Shown: positions 14,001-26,011 of the stretch, piece by piece
Position numbering within the stretch: position 1 is the stretch's first letter
How the letters are laid out: each line of letters starts with the position of its first letter
NCBI GenBank assembly: GCA_001179505.1
Contig: CDMY01000153.1
Span: 7,663 to 71,662, forward strand
DNA length: 64,000 nucleotides
Reading direction: 5' to 3'
Source: Vitrella brassicaformis
Taxonomy: Eukaryota > Sar > Vitrellaceae
The notes under the pieces: generated by a model
What the model was told of the DNA's origin: nothing
The model's input: the letters and a program-made list of their open reading frames with translations, nothing else
Databases searched by the model: none
Position numbers and translations under genes: made by a program

Positions 14001-17000
14001 ATGTATGAATGCCTATCTATCTGACCGGATCGGATCACATCTTCTTCTTATCTTGCTTGTTGCGTTCGCCCGTCTGTGTGTGTGGCTTCACATAGGCGCT
14101 GAAGCTGAGGAATCTGACTCAAGAGTTCGCCATGGATAGACACATGGCCATATTGGGTAGGTATGCAGTAGGGTGGAGTGGAGAAGCAGCATACCACTCA
14201 CTCCCACAGACACACACACACACACACACATCGCATCAGTCGTCGCCTCTGTGGCCATCCGTGTGTCTATGTGTGGGTGCGCGGCGCCTGCCTGGCTGCC
14301 TGGCTGGGGGCCTGGGTGTGTGTCGTCAGGTTTCCGTGAGCACGTCTTCACTGACAATGTGTCGGCCATCAGCCAGTACATGGCCATGCAAGAGACATGC
14401 TTCACCACCATGGCACAAAGGGTAGGCTTGCACGGACACAGCCGGCATGGCATGCAATGCAACCGTGGGTGGGGGGCTGGGTGACATCAATCAGCATCTG
14501 GATGCTCCCTTGCGTGTGCGGCTTCACTACGGCCACCCCGACATATTCTGCAGAGCTTTCGTCGCCACATGTGGCTCCTGCAGCAAGGTAGGTGGGTAGG
14601 TGAGAAAAGCACAGGAGCAGAGGCCGGCCACGGTAGGTACCTGCCATGCCAACCAGCCATGCGTGTCGGCACACATGGAGTGAATTGACGACTGCATTAC
14701 ATTGCATTGCATTGCATTGCGGTGCGTTGCATGTCTGTCGGCAACGCAGGCGTCTTTGGCCATTCATGTGAGTGAGGACATTTTTGCTGGCTACAATGCT
14801 ATGAGCCGGGGGCTCACTGTCAAACACGTCGACTACTGTCAGGTTGGTTAGCACCACAAAGAACGCCTCTCTACCCACCCAATCACCTGTCTGTCTGTCT
14901 GTCTGTCTATCTGTCTGTCTGTCTGTGTGTGTCTGTGTGTGTGGGGCTGACTCTACCTACCTACCTACCTACCTATTGTTTTCATTGATAATTATCTATG
15001 TAAGGTGGGTAAGGGTCGTGACAACGGTTTGGCGCAGGTGTTCACGTTTGAGAGGAAGATAGCCCAGGGCAACGGGGAGCAGGTGCTCACCAGGGACGTA
15101 CGCAGGCTCGCTGATACACTCGACCCTATCAAACTTTGCTCAATGTATGTAACCACGCACACACACGCAGGGACGGGGCCACACACACCAGAGACAGACA
15201 GACAGACAGACACTCGACCAAGAAAATACACAACACAACCGCACACAAAGATGGAAGGGGACAGCACCTCACTAATTCAGCTCATGCCTGTCTGTCTGTC
15301 CGTCTGTCTGTCTGTCTCCGTGCTGTGCTTGTGTGGCCGCATATATTCTGTCTGTCTGTCTGTCAGCTATCACAGCGGCCCGGGTTTCTTCATCAACGTA
15401 CGTACGTACGTACGTATGTTTGTTTGTGTGTATGGCCGGCCTCATTTGCACATTGCATCTTCACCTCACCCGACCGCCTGGCCGGTTGGCTGATGTATTG
15501 TTGTGTGCCACCCTTGCTTGCTGCATTGATTCATTGTAGGGCGTGCTGTCGCTGTGCGGTGTGTTCATGGCTCTGTACGGGAAGCTGTTCCTCTCGGTGG
15601 TCATTCTCTACTACACGGCGGCCGATGCCGATGGGGAGGACGGCGACGCGGCCCCATTCGCCACCATCGGAGGGGCGCACCACACCAGAATGCAACACAA
15701 AGCATTCGAAACAACTTCCATGTACGTATTGACGGACGGACGGACGTGCGTTACGTAGCCTACCCACCCATGGCCACCCCACCCCACCCACGCAAGACAG
15801 GCCAGGCACGGCACGGCACGGCACCAACAATAAAGAAATGTCTGTCTGTCTGTCTCTTTGCTGTCTGTCTGTATCGTATCTCTCGATCCTCACTCAGTAT
15901 GATGGGCTTCGAATACCCGTCAGTGAAAAGCCACATAGATAGACAGATAGATGTGCATTACATACATAAAGCACAGACAGACAGGACTAGAGAGCCGGCC
16001 GCCCTGCTAACCCTTGTCTGTATTACTGTCTGTGTGTGTGTGTGTGTGTTGGTCAGCTACTTGTACATCTTGCCCTTATTCTTCATGATCGCTGTCGAAC
16101 GAGGCCTCGGTCGGTGAGACACACAGACGGACAGCGGCAGACAGACAGACAGTCACGGACACTTCTGCTGCACTCCATCGACCAGTCAGTCATTCAGGCT
16201 CGTGTCTGTATTGCGGATGTAGGCAAGGCGTGTGAGGCATTGGTATGGTTGCCGCTCAAAATGGCCCCGTTGTATTATGCATGGTCACTCGGTGCGCTAC
16301 ACACACACACACACACACAGACCCGCAGACCCACTTATGTATTGTGTGGGTCTGTTTGCCTACCTCTCCTTACTTACTCCACCCACCCACCGTTCCTGCC
16401 TTTCTGCCTGCGTTGGTCCTTGCTCCAGGCACCAAGGCATCCTACCTCGACAGCGCTCTCCTATTCGGGGGGGCAAGGTGATACATAGATGGTCCAATTA
16501 TCTGACGGGCGGACACGTGCCTGTCTCTTTGTGTGTGTGTGTGTGTGTGTGTGTTGCAGGTACGTGGCGACGGGCCGAGGCTTCGCCATCGAGCATGAGG
16601 GGTAGGGTGGGTGGGAAGTCACACAGACAGACGACATATGGGCGAGGGAGGGAGGGAGGGAGGGAACACCTGTAGAGCCAGACCCTCATGCAGTGAGTGG
16701 AGAGCAGTGTACCTGTCTGTCTGTCTGTCCGCTGACGATCGATACATACCTGCACCCATCCATCCATTTACCTACCGATGCTTGGCTTGTCTTTTTGGGT
16801 TGTGCGTGTGTTCTTTTTGGGTTGTGCGTGTGTCAAGTGATTAATTGCATTGAATGTGTGTCCGTCCCTCCATCCCCCGCACCCTGCCTGCAGGTTCACG
16901 GGTTTGTGGCGGCTGTATTTCCCCAGCCATTTCGAGCCAGCACTGGAGCTGTCCTTCCTGGCCATCTTCTACTATGTACTGGCCCGGCCATCGCTCGCCA

Positions 17001-18548
17001 TGTATCTGCGGGAGACCTGGTCCATACACCTACTCTCTCTCAGCTTCCTCTACACACGTACGGAACCTACGACCTACATCAACCATACACACACACACAG
17101 ACGGACAGACAGACAGACAGACAGAGGTGAGGGAGGAGTCCAGCTGGCCGCACGTCACTCGCGCGCATGGATGGATTGCTGGTTGGTTGGTTGATGCAGC
17201 TTTCATCTTCAATCCCCTGGGGTTTGACTACACACGACTCAAGGCCGACTTTAAAGAGGTCAGCCAGGGAAGCAGGCTGCAGGAAGGCCAGCTAGGGGAC
17301 GCCAGTAGACTCATGAACGGGCGACAATTAAAGTCCCTCTGAGCCTCCATGTGTCTCTCTCCATGTGTGTGTGTGTGTGGCTGTACGTTGGTTGCCACTC
17401 ACTAGTGGCAGGATTGGATGCATTGCAGCGACCCTTTCGACAGCCGGAGGTCGTGGTACGCATGGTGGCGTGTCACGCAGCATCCTAAGACCTTCGCATC
17501 CACTGTCAACCGCCTCATTATCCTCATACGCCTCGCGCGATTTGCTCTCTGGATCGGTGTCATCACTGTCGTCATGAGGTACGTACGTACGTATGTTAAC
17601 ATACGTATGTTAACATACGTACTACGTCAGCCGTGGATAGGATAGAGAGATACACACATCATGGACGGACGGACGGACGGATGGAGGCACGGATGGGGTC
17701 GGGCAGCAAGCAAGGGAGAGAGAGAGGCAGGCAGGCAGGCAGGCAGGGAGGGAGGGGGAGGGACACACACGAGGTCTGATCGAGCGACTGATAATTGGGC
17801 TGTGTCTCCCTCCTCCGATCGTGTGCGTCGCCTGTTGTGGGCATGTGTGCAGCGTTCGGACGTCCCTGCCTTGTGCCGCCTTCTACCTGCTCTTCATGCT
17901 CACCGGGGTCGCCCTCATCGGACTCTTCGTATTCCTCCAAGGTGAGGAAGCACGCCGTGCGTACGGTCCTACTTGTGCCGACCGTGGACCGGTTATCGAT
18001 ATGACTGACATACACACGGACTCAAGTGCGTACACACATTTCTGTCTGTCTGCCTGCCTGCCTGTCTGTCGTCTGTGTCATGTCATGCAGACGTTCGGCT
18101 GGTCGACCCCCATACGCATCGCGTGACGATTCTGGCGAGCGGCAGTGTGATGGGTGTGTTGGTGTGTTGGGCGGCGTTGGCAAGGGGCTGGCCCTGTGCG
18201 GTGCTGGACGTGTTCTTCGTGGGGTGCCTGGCCGTCCTGCACGTCTATGGAGGCCTGCAGGTGTGCATCTACTGCCTCTCAAACCTGTTCGATGGCCTGC
18301 TGCCCAACTACACCACTGCTGGCTGGGTAACACGCACCATGCGGCTGCTGCATCTGACCTTGGGTTATGTCATATTCGCGCCCCCCTTCATTTTGGCGGC
18401 TATCACCACCCCCTCGGCCCTGCAGGGCCGCATACTCTTCAATGGCCAGTGGCTTAACATACTCAAGCTGGGTATCATGGAGAAAGGCCAGGCGTGCAAG
18501 AAGGCTCTCATCGCACGCAAACACCCAATGGCAGGCTCATTGGTGTAG
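5017..18548 (+). CDS. 1,3-beta-glucan (callose) synthase, glycosyltransferase family 48, many exons
   Basis: A polytopic plasma-membrane enzyme that polymerises UDP-glucose into beta-1,3-glucan (callose). The start ATG at 5017 opens a 144-codon exon (5017-5448). The next exons are 5567-5896, 5978-6059 and one from 6131, all joining in phase. The N-terminal FKS1 region shows YRLVWGEAANLRHCPE near 5725-5770, followed by membrane segments (SLFWLVVWGAKLTFSYFYI). The catalytic region is unmistakable across exons 11.3-17.0 kb: LKYFMTSMFMDMPEAP, FRGQTLCRTIRGVLY, GKPENQNAAMIFTRGE with LQTIDMNMDSYFEE, GFREHVFTDNVSAIS, RLHYGHPDIF, VSEDIFAGYNAMSRGL, VGKGRDNGLAQVFTFE and GNGEQVLTRDVRRLADTLD, then SGPGFFIN and YVATGRGFAIEHEGF (from 16560). 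The C-terminal membrane block includes FIFNPLGFDYTRL and ends with LARKHPMAGSLV-like sequence at 18548. Odd: the R-x-T-G signature has Val for Arg (VATG), DR after GHPDIF reads CR, and a Ser/Gly/Pro/Gln-rich insertion of about 250 residues lies at 10.4-11.1 kb. Introns carry dense microsatellites and one holds an assembly gap. Some exon edges are not resolved. Confidence 0.92.
12007..12306. other. Assembly gap of 300 N inside a callose synthase intron
   Basis: Exactly 300 undetermined bases. They are preceded by an uninterrupted C run of about 28 bases (11979-12006) and followed by CCCCCACCC. The exon before it ends near 11971 (LSQDDIR) and the next begins near 12420 (EELRKNYFD), so the gap lies in an intron. 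Confidence 0.95.
14887..14941 (+). repeat. TGTC microsatellite inside a callose synthase intron
   Basis: About a dozen CTGT units grading into TGTGTGTC, on the sense strand in the 3' half of the intron upstream of the exon that begins with VGKGRDNG. It may act as an extended pyrimidine/UG tract before the acceptor. Confidence 0.85.
17587..17622. repeat. Perfect 36-bp palindrome beside a 5' splice site
   Basis: The sequence from 17587 to 17622 is its own reverse complement. It is built from two TATGTTAACATA units joined by CG. It begins 8 bases into the callose synthase intron whose donor is GTACGT at 17579. The transcript could fold into an 18-bp hairpin, or the DNA into a cruciform. Confidence 0.9.
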
Positions 18549-19827
18549 ATAGATAGACAGACAGACAGACAGGCAGACAGGTGTTGCAGGTATATAGTAT
18601 ATACACACACATGCATACATACACACATGACATAGGTCCTTCATCGCGTCTGTCTGCAGCTAGCATATGTGGATATTTACGTCTGAGTGTGTGTGTGTAT
18701 AAAGCAGGTCGATATGTTGGTTATGTGAATAGACAGACGCTCTCGGCGTGCCTGGCCCGAGTGCGCACTGCCTGATGTCGCACCACACAGGTGTCTGTGC
18801 TTGATCATCAGACAGACTGCTGTGATTGAATGTGTGTCTCCGTGTTTGTGCGTACGTGTGTACGTGTGCGCGTGTGCATTCATTCAGCAAGAACCATGTA
18901 ATCAATCGTCAAGAGCAGACCGTTCCCCGTCCACACACACTGCAGGTACGTTTCTTCCCTCCCTCCCTCGCTCCCCTCACCCGCCCTTGGTCTGCCTGTC
19001 CGTCCCCGAACGTTTGTTTCTTGGTCGGTGCTATGGCCAGCTACTGTACAACCAATCAACCCATTTATGTGGTCGCCAACCGTCCAACTAACTCATCGCC
19101 TCCTGAAGGGGGGACATGAAGAACGAATGGCCGTGGGCCACCACTTGTGTTTTGGGCCCGTCTGTCTGTCTGTCTGTCCGTCTGGAGTGCTCACTCACGG
19201 CGGGTAGGAAGGAGGTGGAAACGAGGGGGGTGGGGGCAAGCCGTAGGAAGCTGGCATGTCCTCACGCAGCCCCGCCAATTCCTCCTGACGAAAGAGACGC
19301 AACATACACACACCGACCGCATAGCATACATAAACCACCTCGACTAGGCTACCTAGCTTGTTGCTTGCATGTGAAGGCCGTGTCCCTCCATCCATCCGTC
19401 CGTCCCCCCTACCTACCTCTGTTTCCTCGTTGACCGCTGGTAGTCTACCAGAGTGATGTGGGGCCTCGAACGGAACCTGGATGGATGGATGGATGGATAG
19501 AGGCGGCGACACACCAACGAACCACCACACCCCACACACAGCCATCCCGGTGAATACCCCGTGATCTAGTCCCTCCATTCATTCCCTTCATTCCCTCTCT
19601 GTTTTGCGCCCTGCCTCACCTCCGGCGTAACATTAGCGATACGAGCACTCTCATAAAGCGCAAGGCGCAGGGCTGCGTCCCTGCAATGAGTACACAAACA
19701 TCAATCCAAGCAGCCAGAGAGAAAGGCATCCGCCCATGTATGTGCAGGGGTGATGCGATGGGTCATCCATTCATCCATCCGTCTGCCCCACGCCATCTAT
19801 CTATCCCATTGCCCCTTCCTTCCTTTC
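18549..19827. other. Convergent intergenic region, no gene recognised
   Basis: The space between the callose synthase stop (+) and the UIM protein stop (-). It contains CAGA, CA and CCATCCAT repeats. Short open frames here have repeat-like composition, and I could not chain them to either neighbour. Confidence 0.5.
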
Positions 19828-22410
19828 TTACTCGCCCATCCTGGATTGCTTTTCGAGCTGATTCTCCAGGTAACTCTCCCTGATGACTCTTTCCAACTCC
19901 TCGTCATGATCCGCCTGTTCGATGCCCCCGTGTGACGCAACGGATGCCCCTCCCGACGCCCCCGCAAGGGTCTCGTGGCTGCACACACCATAGTTAGGAA
20001 CGTACAGCACACACCAGGTCGGTCAGTCGGTGGGTTGTGGGTGCAGCCAGGCAGGCGACAGTCTGTGTGTGTGTGATTCAAAGTGAGGGCTGACTCACGA
20101 GGGGGCGACTGGCGGTGCTTTGGGAGGCGCACGTGCCGGCGCTGGGGGTTGGTATAGCTGCAGGTGCTGCTGCTGCCGGTACTCAAAGTGCTGTTGGGCG
20201 GTCTGCCTCGACAGCTCCAGGACCCGATTGAGTGCCTCATCCTCGGTCTCCCTGACACACAAACGCAGCACTCATGTGACAAAGCCAACAAAGGCGATTG
20301 ATTGGTCGGCTGCGGGCCTGGCCTGGCCTGGCCTGTCGTAGATCGTGTGGGTGAGACGTCTGCCTAGATATCTGTCTGTCTATTTATCTCAAGCACCCAC
20401 CCACCCGGTGATGTGCACGTCGCGCTTGGACTGTTCTACCGCCTGCTGGACCTCCTTGGCCTCACGCATACTGACCGACACAACACCCCAAAGACAGGCA
20501 ACGCGGGCGGCGTGGCGGGCACAGTGTCAGACAGGGAGGGAGGGAAGGGGCCATACATACATACATACATACATCACACAATGGAGTGTTTGTTTGGTTA
20601 CTTACCTGGCCCATACATTTGCAGTCTCGTTGATCCTATCCGTCCCCGACATGCCGCCCGCCATACGGCCGCCCTGGAAAGCACTAAATGCCTGCTGCTG
20701 CTGGTGGTGGTTGTGGTGTTGTTGGTGTTGCATGAGCTGTGGCTGGTTGTGGCGGTCGACTGGTATGTGGTTGTGGTTGCCTCCAGCGTGGGTACGGGTC
20801 CCCCCTTGTGGTATTGTTACCCCTTGCCCGTGCCCCTCGTCCTCCTTTTCCTCTCCCATGTCGTCGGCCGTGTGTGGTCTCTCTGCTGGCGTGAAGCCCA
20901 GGGAGGTGGGATCCATCCGCCTGCTCTGCTTCTCCTTCTGCTTCTCCTTTTTGCGCTGCGCCCTACGCGGCGGCACAGCCGCTGCTGCCGGAAGGTCATC
21001 CTGCGCCTTGCCCTTCTCACCCTCCTTACGCTTCCCCAACTGCAGCCAGGCGCACACGACACGACGCGACGCGACACGACACGACACGACACGACACGAC
21101 ACACGGTTGGGGCACAAGGAAGAGGGGAAGGAAGGCACAGTGTGTGCCTGCCTGACACCCATATCTCTTCTTGCCTCCCCGCTGCCTTAGTGTCTTTCAT
21201 TTCGAGTTGGCACCGTTTTGAGGTATTTGAGTTCCATGTCTTGTGCGTCCAGTTGCTCCTGCTGGTCGTCTGGGCCATGGCGCGAGGGCAAGCCGCCGTG
21301 GGCCTTGTCCTCTTCCTCTACACTCGCCTGTTTAAGGAGAGGGACAGACAGACAGAGAGAGGAGGTAGGCGTGTATTCATGTGTGGGCAGTGTCCCGTCC
21401 GTCCCCCCCCCCGGTGGTTGGGTTGAGAAGTGACTGGCCGACCTGTGCAGTGAATTTGTAGAGGAGTCGGTGGCTCTTGTTCTGGTGGCGCTTGTCCTTG
21501 GCCTGTCGCTTCAAGGGTTCGTCGACCAAGAAGACCTCGGTGACCTGGCCGTCACAGCCTTGGCCCGGCAGGCTGATGACGCCGCTGCTGTTGTAGCTCT
21601 CATCCACCTCCCCCTCCTCGAACGACGGGTATTGCGAAGATGACGACCCGCCCTCCAGCGACTGGGGCGCCGCACTCCGCCCAAATACGTGCGCACCGTG
21701 ACGCTTGCCGCACCCCATACGCATGCACTGTTGTATCCACGGAAGACCCACACACACACATTGTGTACACACACATGCCAAGCCACAGCGCTGCTCGGTG
21801 TTTGCAGGTGTGGGTGTGTCCATCCCTCCCTCCCTCCCTCCCTCCCTGCGCACTCTGTCGCGTTTCCTCAGAGTGGAAGCCGTCATTTTGTTCATGATGG
21901 GTTCGTCAGCCCACTCATTCCTCCGTGCCTCCTTGGCGCTAACGGGCTCGCAGAGACCAAGCAACACCGCCAGGCGCTCACCGTCGTTCTGCACACAGAC
22001 ATACAAACATACAACGGACAGCGCGGCGACCGACATCAGACAGGCAGCATGATGCGATGTGATGTGATGTGCAGTACCCGCCGCTAATGGATGGTCGGGG
22101 TCTAATTCATGTAGTCTCACCTGTGTCCGAATCGCGTGGCCGAGATCATGACCATCCGGCGTCGAGCACAGCTTCCAGAAGCAATCACAGCGGTACCTGC
22201 GACCCGACCACAGGCATTGCATACATATGGATGGTGAGTGCCGTAGGGTGGGTGCGGCCATGGTCTTACTTACACGCTTGTGTGTATAGAGGACGTTCCC
22301 AGGCAATGGACCTCGACAAAGCTAAGACGGTCTGCATCCGAGGCGGCTTGCGTTTTCAGCGCTTTTCCGCAGACAGAGCACGGCATGTCGGCGTGGCTAG
22401 ACTCCTCCAT
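19828..22410 (-). CDS. Cysteine-rich protein with three ubiquitin-interacting-motif-like helices
   Basis: The start ATG is at 22410 (MEESSHADMPCSVCGKAL). Exon 1 (22410-22274) joins exon 2 (22196-22121) in frame to give TSVYRCDCFWKLCSTPDGHD. The N-terminus therefore has a possible zinc site: CSVC, then HC, then CDC and C. The middle is charged and low-complexity, with Lys/Glu-rich and His/Gln-rich runs near 20.7-21.1 kb. The C-terminal part has three UIM-like helices on separate exons: EAKEVQQAVEQSKRD (about 20470-20407), EDEALNRVLELSRQTAQ (about 20250-20190) and DEELERVIRESYLENQ (about 19915-19860). UIMs bind mono- or polyubiquitin, so a role in ubiquitin signalling or proteasome delivery is inferred. 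The stop is TAA at 19828-19830. I do not recognise the N-terminal domain or an exact orthologue. It is divergent from the dioxygenase gene upstream. Confidence 0.65.
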
Positions 22411-23192
22411 CTTGACCACTGCTCCACTTCAGCTGCCGAGTGCTGTGCCCCAGGGCGCCCCGACAAGGGTGTGTGGCGGGTTTGCTCCGAGTGGAGTGGT
22501 AGTCGGTAACACAACTGCAAAACAGAGAAAGAGAGTATGTCTGCATACCTACGTGCTGTGCGCATGTGGGTGGAGGGGGATTGGTGGCCTGCCTGCGGCG
22601 ATGGGTCAGGGAGTTCACCTCGCGCAAATGGCTGGATGTGTGCTGAGATGCGTAGCACCGGTCGGCCCGCCTCAAATAATGGTAGGTACCCCTACAGGCA
22701 TGACATACGGTGTGCGTGTGAACAAACAGACTTTTCTGGGCAGATGGTTACCTAGATGACGATGTCGGCGAGAGTGCTGGATAGAAGTTGGCCGTGCAGC
22801 GCCCCAGATGCCTGCAGGAGAGGGAATGACGATGCGTGTCGTGACCAGGCAAGTGCATTCGGCGTGCCTCAGGCGAGGTAGCCAACCTGTTGGACAGATA
22901 CGACAAGGTAGGCCCTGGATGGAGACTACAGGCTGGATGAGGGCCGCCACCTGTGTGCCCTCTGCCGGAACTGTCTACCCTCAAGCAAACCAAGTCAGCT
23001 GGTGTTTACCCGTGCCTTTCTTTACGGAAAAGCTCGCACTCATTGTCCCCCTCAGCAAACGACCGCAAACGAAATGCTGAGGCAAGGGAGGAGGAGCATG
23101 GCTGGCCATGGCTGCAGGCAGCAGAGAGCAGTCAGCCACATAGCGGTCCAGCGCCACTCGCACAGGTGACTGACTGACTGATTGAGTGACAG
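22411..23192. other. Divergent spacer; probably contains the unresolved first exon(s) of the dioxygenase
   Basis: Lies between the UIM gene start (-) and the first recognisable dioxygenase exon (+). A homogentisate dioxygenase normally begins only 10-40 residues before YxSGxGN, so a short first exon should be here. One candidate is the frame ending PHSGPAPLAQ at 23165, followed by a GT, but it has no clear ATG. Confidence 0.45.
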
Positions 23193-26011
23193 CAACGCAT
23201 ACGCATATCCAAACACAACATCTGCTTGTGTGGCTCACCGATATACAGCGGGTTAGGCAACATCTTGCAGTCCGAGGCCGTCAGGGGTGCTCTGCCACAG
23301 GTTGGCTGGCGCAACCAGCCACTGGGTGGGTATTGATGTGCTCTGGGTGTGCCTGCAGCACCAGAACAACCCACAAAAGCCCCCTCTTGGATTGTATGCA
23401 GAACAGATATCCGGCACAGGTGGGTGGGATCACCAACTCCCTCGTCACTGAGGGCCCCGCGGACAATGAATGTTGTGTTTTGCTTTGCCATTCCTCTTTA
23501 CACCTTGATTGCTGGGCCCCTCACCGGCAAGCAGCCTTCACAGGTGGGAGGAGAAGACGCTTCACTGAACGTTTTGATTTCCTCTCATCCTGTGTCGTGT
23601 CAGTGCCTCGCTCGCAGAATAAGTGGGCCTGGTTCTATCGACGTCAACCAAGCGTGCAGCACGGACCAGTTCGGTAAACGATAACACAGTCCGGGGGGTA
23701 AGAATTGTCACTCCGGCCGTGTCACCCGTGTGTGAGCTGACTGGCTCTCCCTCTTGGTGTTTCTGTGCGTGCCTGCCTTAGGTACACGCTCTACAAACGT
23801 GATGGCGAGAGCGATAACCCGCCTTTGGTGTTTCCCATTCAGCTCCGCTGGTCCATCATTAATTACCTCAACAGCTGATGCACAAATGGTTCAAACTGCG
23901 CTAAGCATTCGTGATCGCGTATCGTAGGTCTCCCATCCCAATACCGGACGAGGGAGTGGACTTCGTCGATGGATTGCGGGCTGTCGCAAGGAGCGGCACG
24001 GGTGCAACAGCTTGCATCTACACCGTCAACAAGGTAAGTCACGTGTCCGGGCAAGACACGTGGCACATCCGCGTTTTTTGTGCCTTGTCTGGTTGCAGTC
24101 TATGTCCACCGAGCGTCGCTTCTACACCGACACCGACTCCGAGCTCCTTCTGGTCCCACAGGGAGGTCAGCCGCTCAGGACACTTGGGAGGCCGACACTG
24201 TGTCTGTCGGTTTCCATACAGGTCGCCTTCTGATTCGGACGGAGTTCGGGGAGTTGCATGTCGGACGGCTGGAGATATGCGTCATACCACGGTAGGAGAC
24301 AGCAGACGCTGGCCGGACCTCCCATGCTTGTTCCCTTCTTTGCAGGGGTGTCAAATTCCAGGTGGATCTCATTGATGCTACTGCCAGAGGCTATGGTATC
24401 AAAAGTGCAGCCAAGAGTGCAACGTATGCTCCCCGAATGTATACACAGCCCTCGAGAACCATGGGACACAGCTTCAGTTGCCTGAGTTGGGAGTCATTGG
24501 AGCGTCGTCAGGGCTTGCCGCGGCAAGGTGAAGAGACAGAAGTCACTGTCGCGCAAGAAGGACAAGCAGCTCCCCCCGCCCATCTTCTGTCCAGGCACTT
24601 CATAGCCCCGTTGGCACAGTACGATGAGACGATCAATGAGCCCTGCACGCTCATCACTCGCTTCCAGGTTGGCCAACAGATGCACCACATGGAGACTACA
24701 GCTGCTTGGTCCGGAGACATGATTGTTGTGATTGTTGTTCCCTGTCATAGGGCGCGACGTACATCGGCGAAGCCCGAACATCCCCCTTTGACGTTGTCGC
24801 GTGGTTCGGAAGTCTGTGGCCTTACAAGTACGACCTACGCTCCTTCACATGCATCAAGTGGGTCAGCATGTTATGTGTAATGAATGTTATGTGTACCGGT
24901 AACGATCTCTACTTTCGTCTCGTTGGTTCAGTTCAGTCACGCACGACCATCCGGACCCTGTAGGTGCTCGAATAGCACGTGTGGTGATAGTGAATGACCG
25001 TACAGCTTGTGTCTATCCATGTGCGTGTAGTCCATCTACACAGGTGAGAAAGGGCTAGGATACGTCGTCAACGTCCACATGTGTATGCGGTGTCAGTGCT
25101 GACCTCGCCATCACCTCAGACGGTAAGTGGCGCCACAAACGTCTTGGCTGCAATGAGTGCTCGTATCTTATTTCCGTGGTGTGTTCCGTTGACAGGGCGT
25201 TGCAAGTATGCTCCTGTCACTGTCGCACACGTTTCTATGAGCTTGAGCATGTATGTCTTTGGCAGACATTGATTTCGTCATTTTCCCTCCAAGGTGAACA
25301 AAAACCCGGTGCTCTCACCCGTGTTAACACTGCAGACGGCTTATCCCCTGCTGCCTGCAGGTGGGTCGTTGCGGAGAACACGTTTCGCCCCCCGTGGTTT
25401 CATCGGTACGAAGTGATGACTTCAAATGCAGTTCCCCGACAGGGCGTCTGTGTATGAATGTTGCAGGAACTACATGAGTGAGTTCATGGTGAGACACTGA
25501 CTGACACCTTTTATGGACAACAATGTGACACCTACCCTCACAGGGCCTTCTTCAGGGCTCCTACGACGCCAAGGAAGAAGGTTTCGCCCCAGGTATGCAT
25601 TCAGATGTGTTGAAGGATGACATTCGCTGTCAATTACTATCGGCGTCCATCTGCAGGGGGTTGCTCGATACACAACAGCTTCTCTGCTCACGGCCCTGAC
25701 GTCAACGTTTGGCGGAAAGCGAGCGAAGAAGACACGAAAATCCCAAAGCGATATGAGGAGACGATGGCATTCATGTGGGAAGCCAACCGAGTCTGGCAAC
25801 CAAGTGCGTAATGAGGGAGGAGCCAAACCACGAGAAGAAACAATCAAGGTATCATTTTCTTTCACACAGCGCTGTGGGCGATGAATTTGGAACAGCTCCA
25901 GCAGGATTATGCAGGTGGGCCAAAGCTGGAACGCGTATGCGCTGATCCACTGACATAAGCCCATGTTTTTCAGAGACAGCCTGGAGTGGGTTCCCGGCCG
26001 CCGACTTGTGA
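23193..26011 (+). CDS. HGD: Homogentisate 1,2-dioxygenase (5' end unresolved)
   Basis: Opens the ring of homogentisate to maleylacetoacetate in tyrosine/phenylalanine catabolism; cytosolic, Fe(II)-dependent. Recognisable exons in order: YSGLGNILQSEAVRGALPQ; HQNNPQKPPLGLYAEQISGT; a 9-nt exon (23535-23543); PRSQNKWAWFYRRQPSV; VDFVDGLRAV; STERRFYTDTDSELLLVPQ; RLLIRTEFGELHVG; GATYIGEARTSPFDVVAWFG with SLWPYKYDLRSFTCI; IDFVIFPP; FRPPWFHRNYMSEFM; GLLQGSYDAKEEGFAPGGCS; SFSAHGPDVNVWRKASE; ETMAFMWEANRVWQP; ending DYAETAWSGFPAADL with TGA at 26009-26011. The iron ligands of the family are kept: His of WFHR, Glu of MSEF, His of SAHGPD. Each junction was checked for phase where possible (for example CG|G across the intron gives FHRNYMSEF). 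The acceptor at 23193 is tentative and the start codon was not found. The gene ends 124 bp from the stop of the convergent RNA polymerase gene. Confidence 0.9.
23535..23543 (+). other. HGD: Predicted 9-nt micro-exon of homogentisate dioxygenase
   Basis: The exon before it ends ISGT plus one base at a GTGGGT donor (after 23419). The exon after it begins with TG then PRSQNKW, following an acceptor CAG near 23600. The family has A-F-T in between, and the nine bases CCTTCACAG, flanked by AAGCAG and GTGGGAG, supply exactly that in phase. Confidence 0.75.

Noticed and set aside
14887-15012. Regular short repeats suggesting a CRISPR-like array
   Set aside because: The units are 4-bp TGTC microsatellites without spacers and lie inside an intron of a spliced gene.
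20345-21426. Plus-strand frames of 281 and 337 codons rich in Cys, Leu and Trp
   Set aside because: They are antisense to the middle exons of the UIM gene. Their composition is that of reverse-translated Gln/His/Lys-rich sequence and simple repeats.
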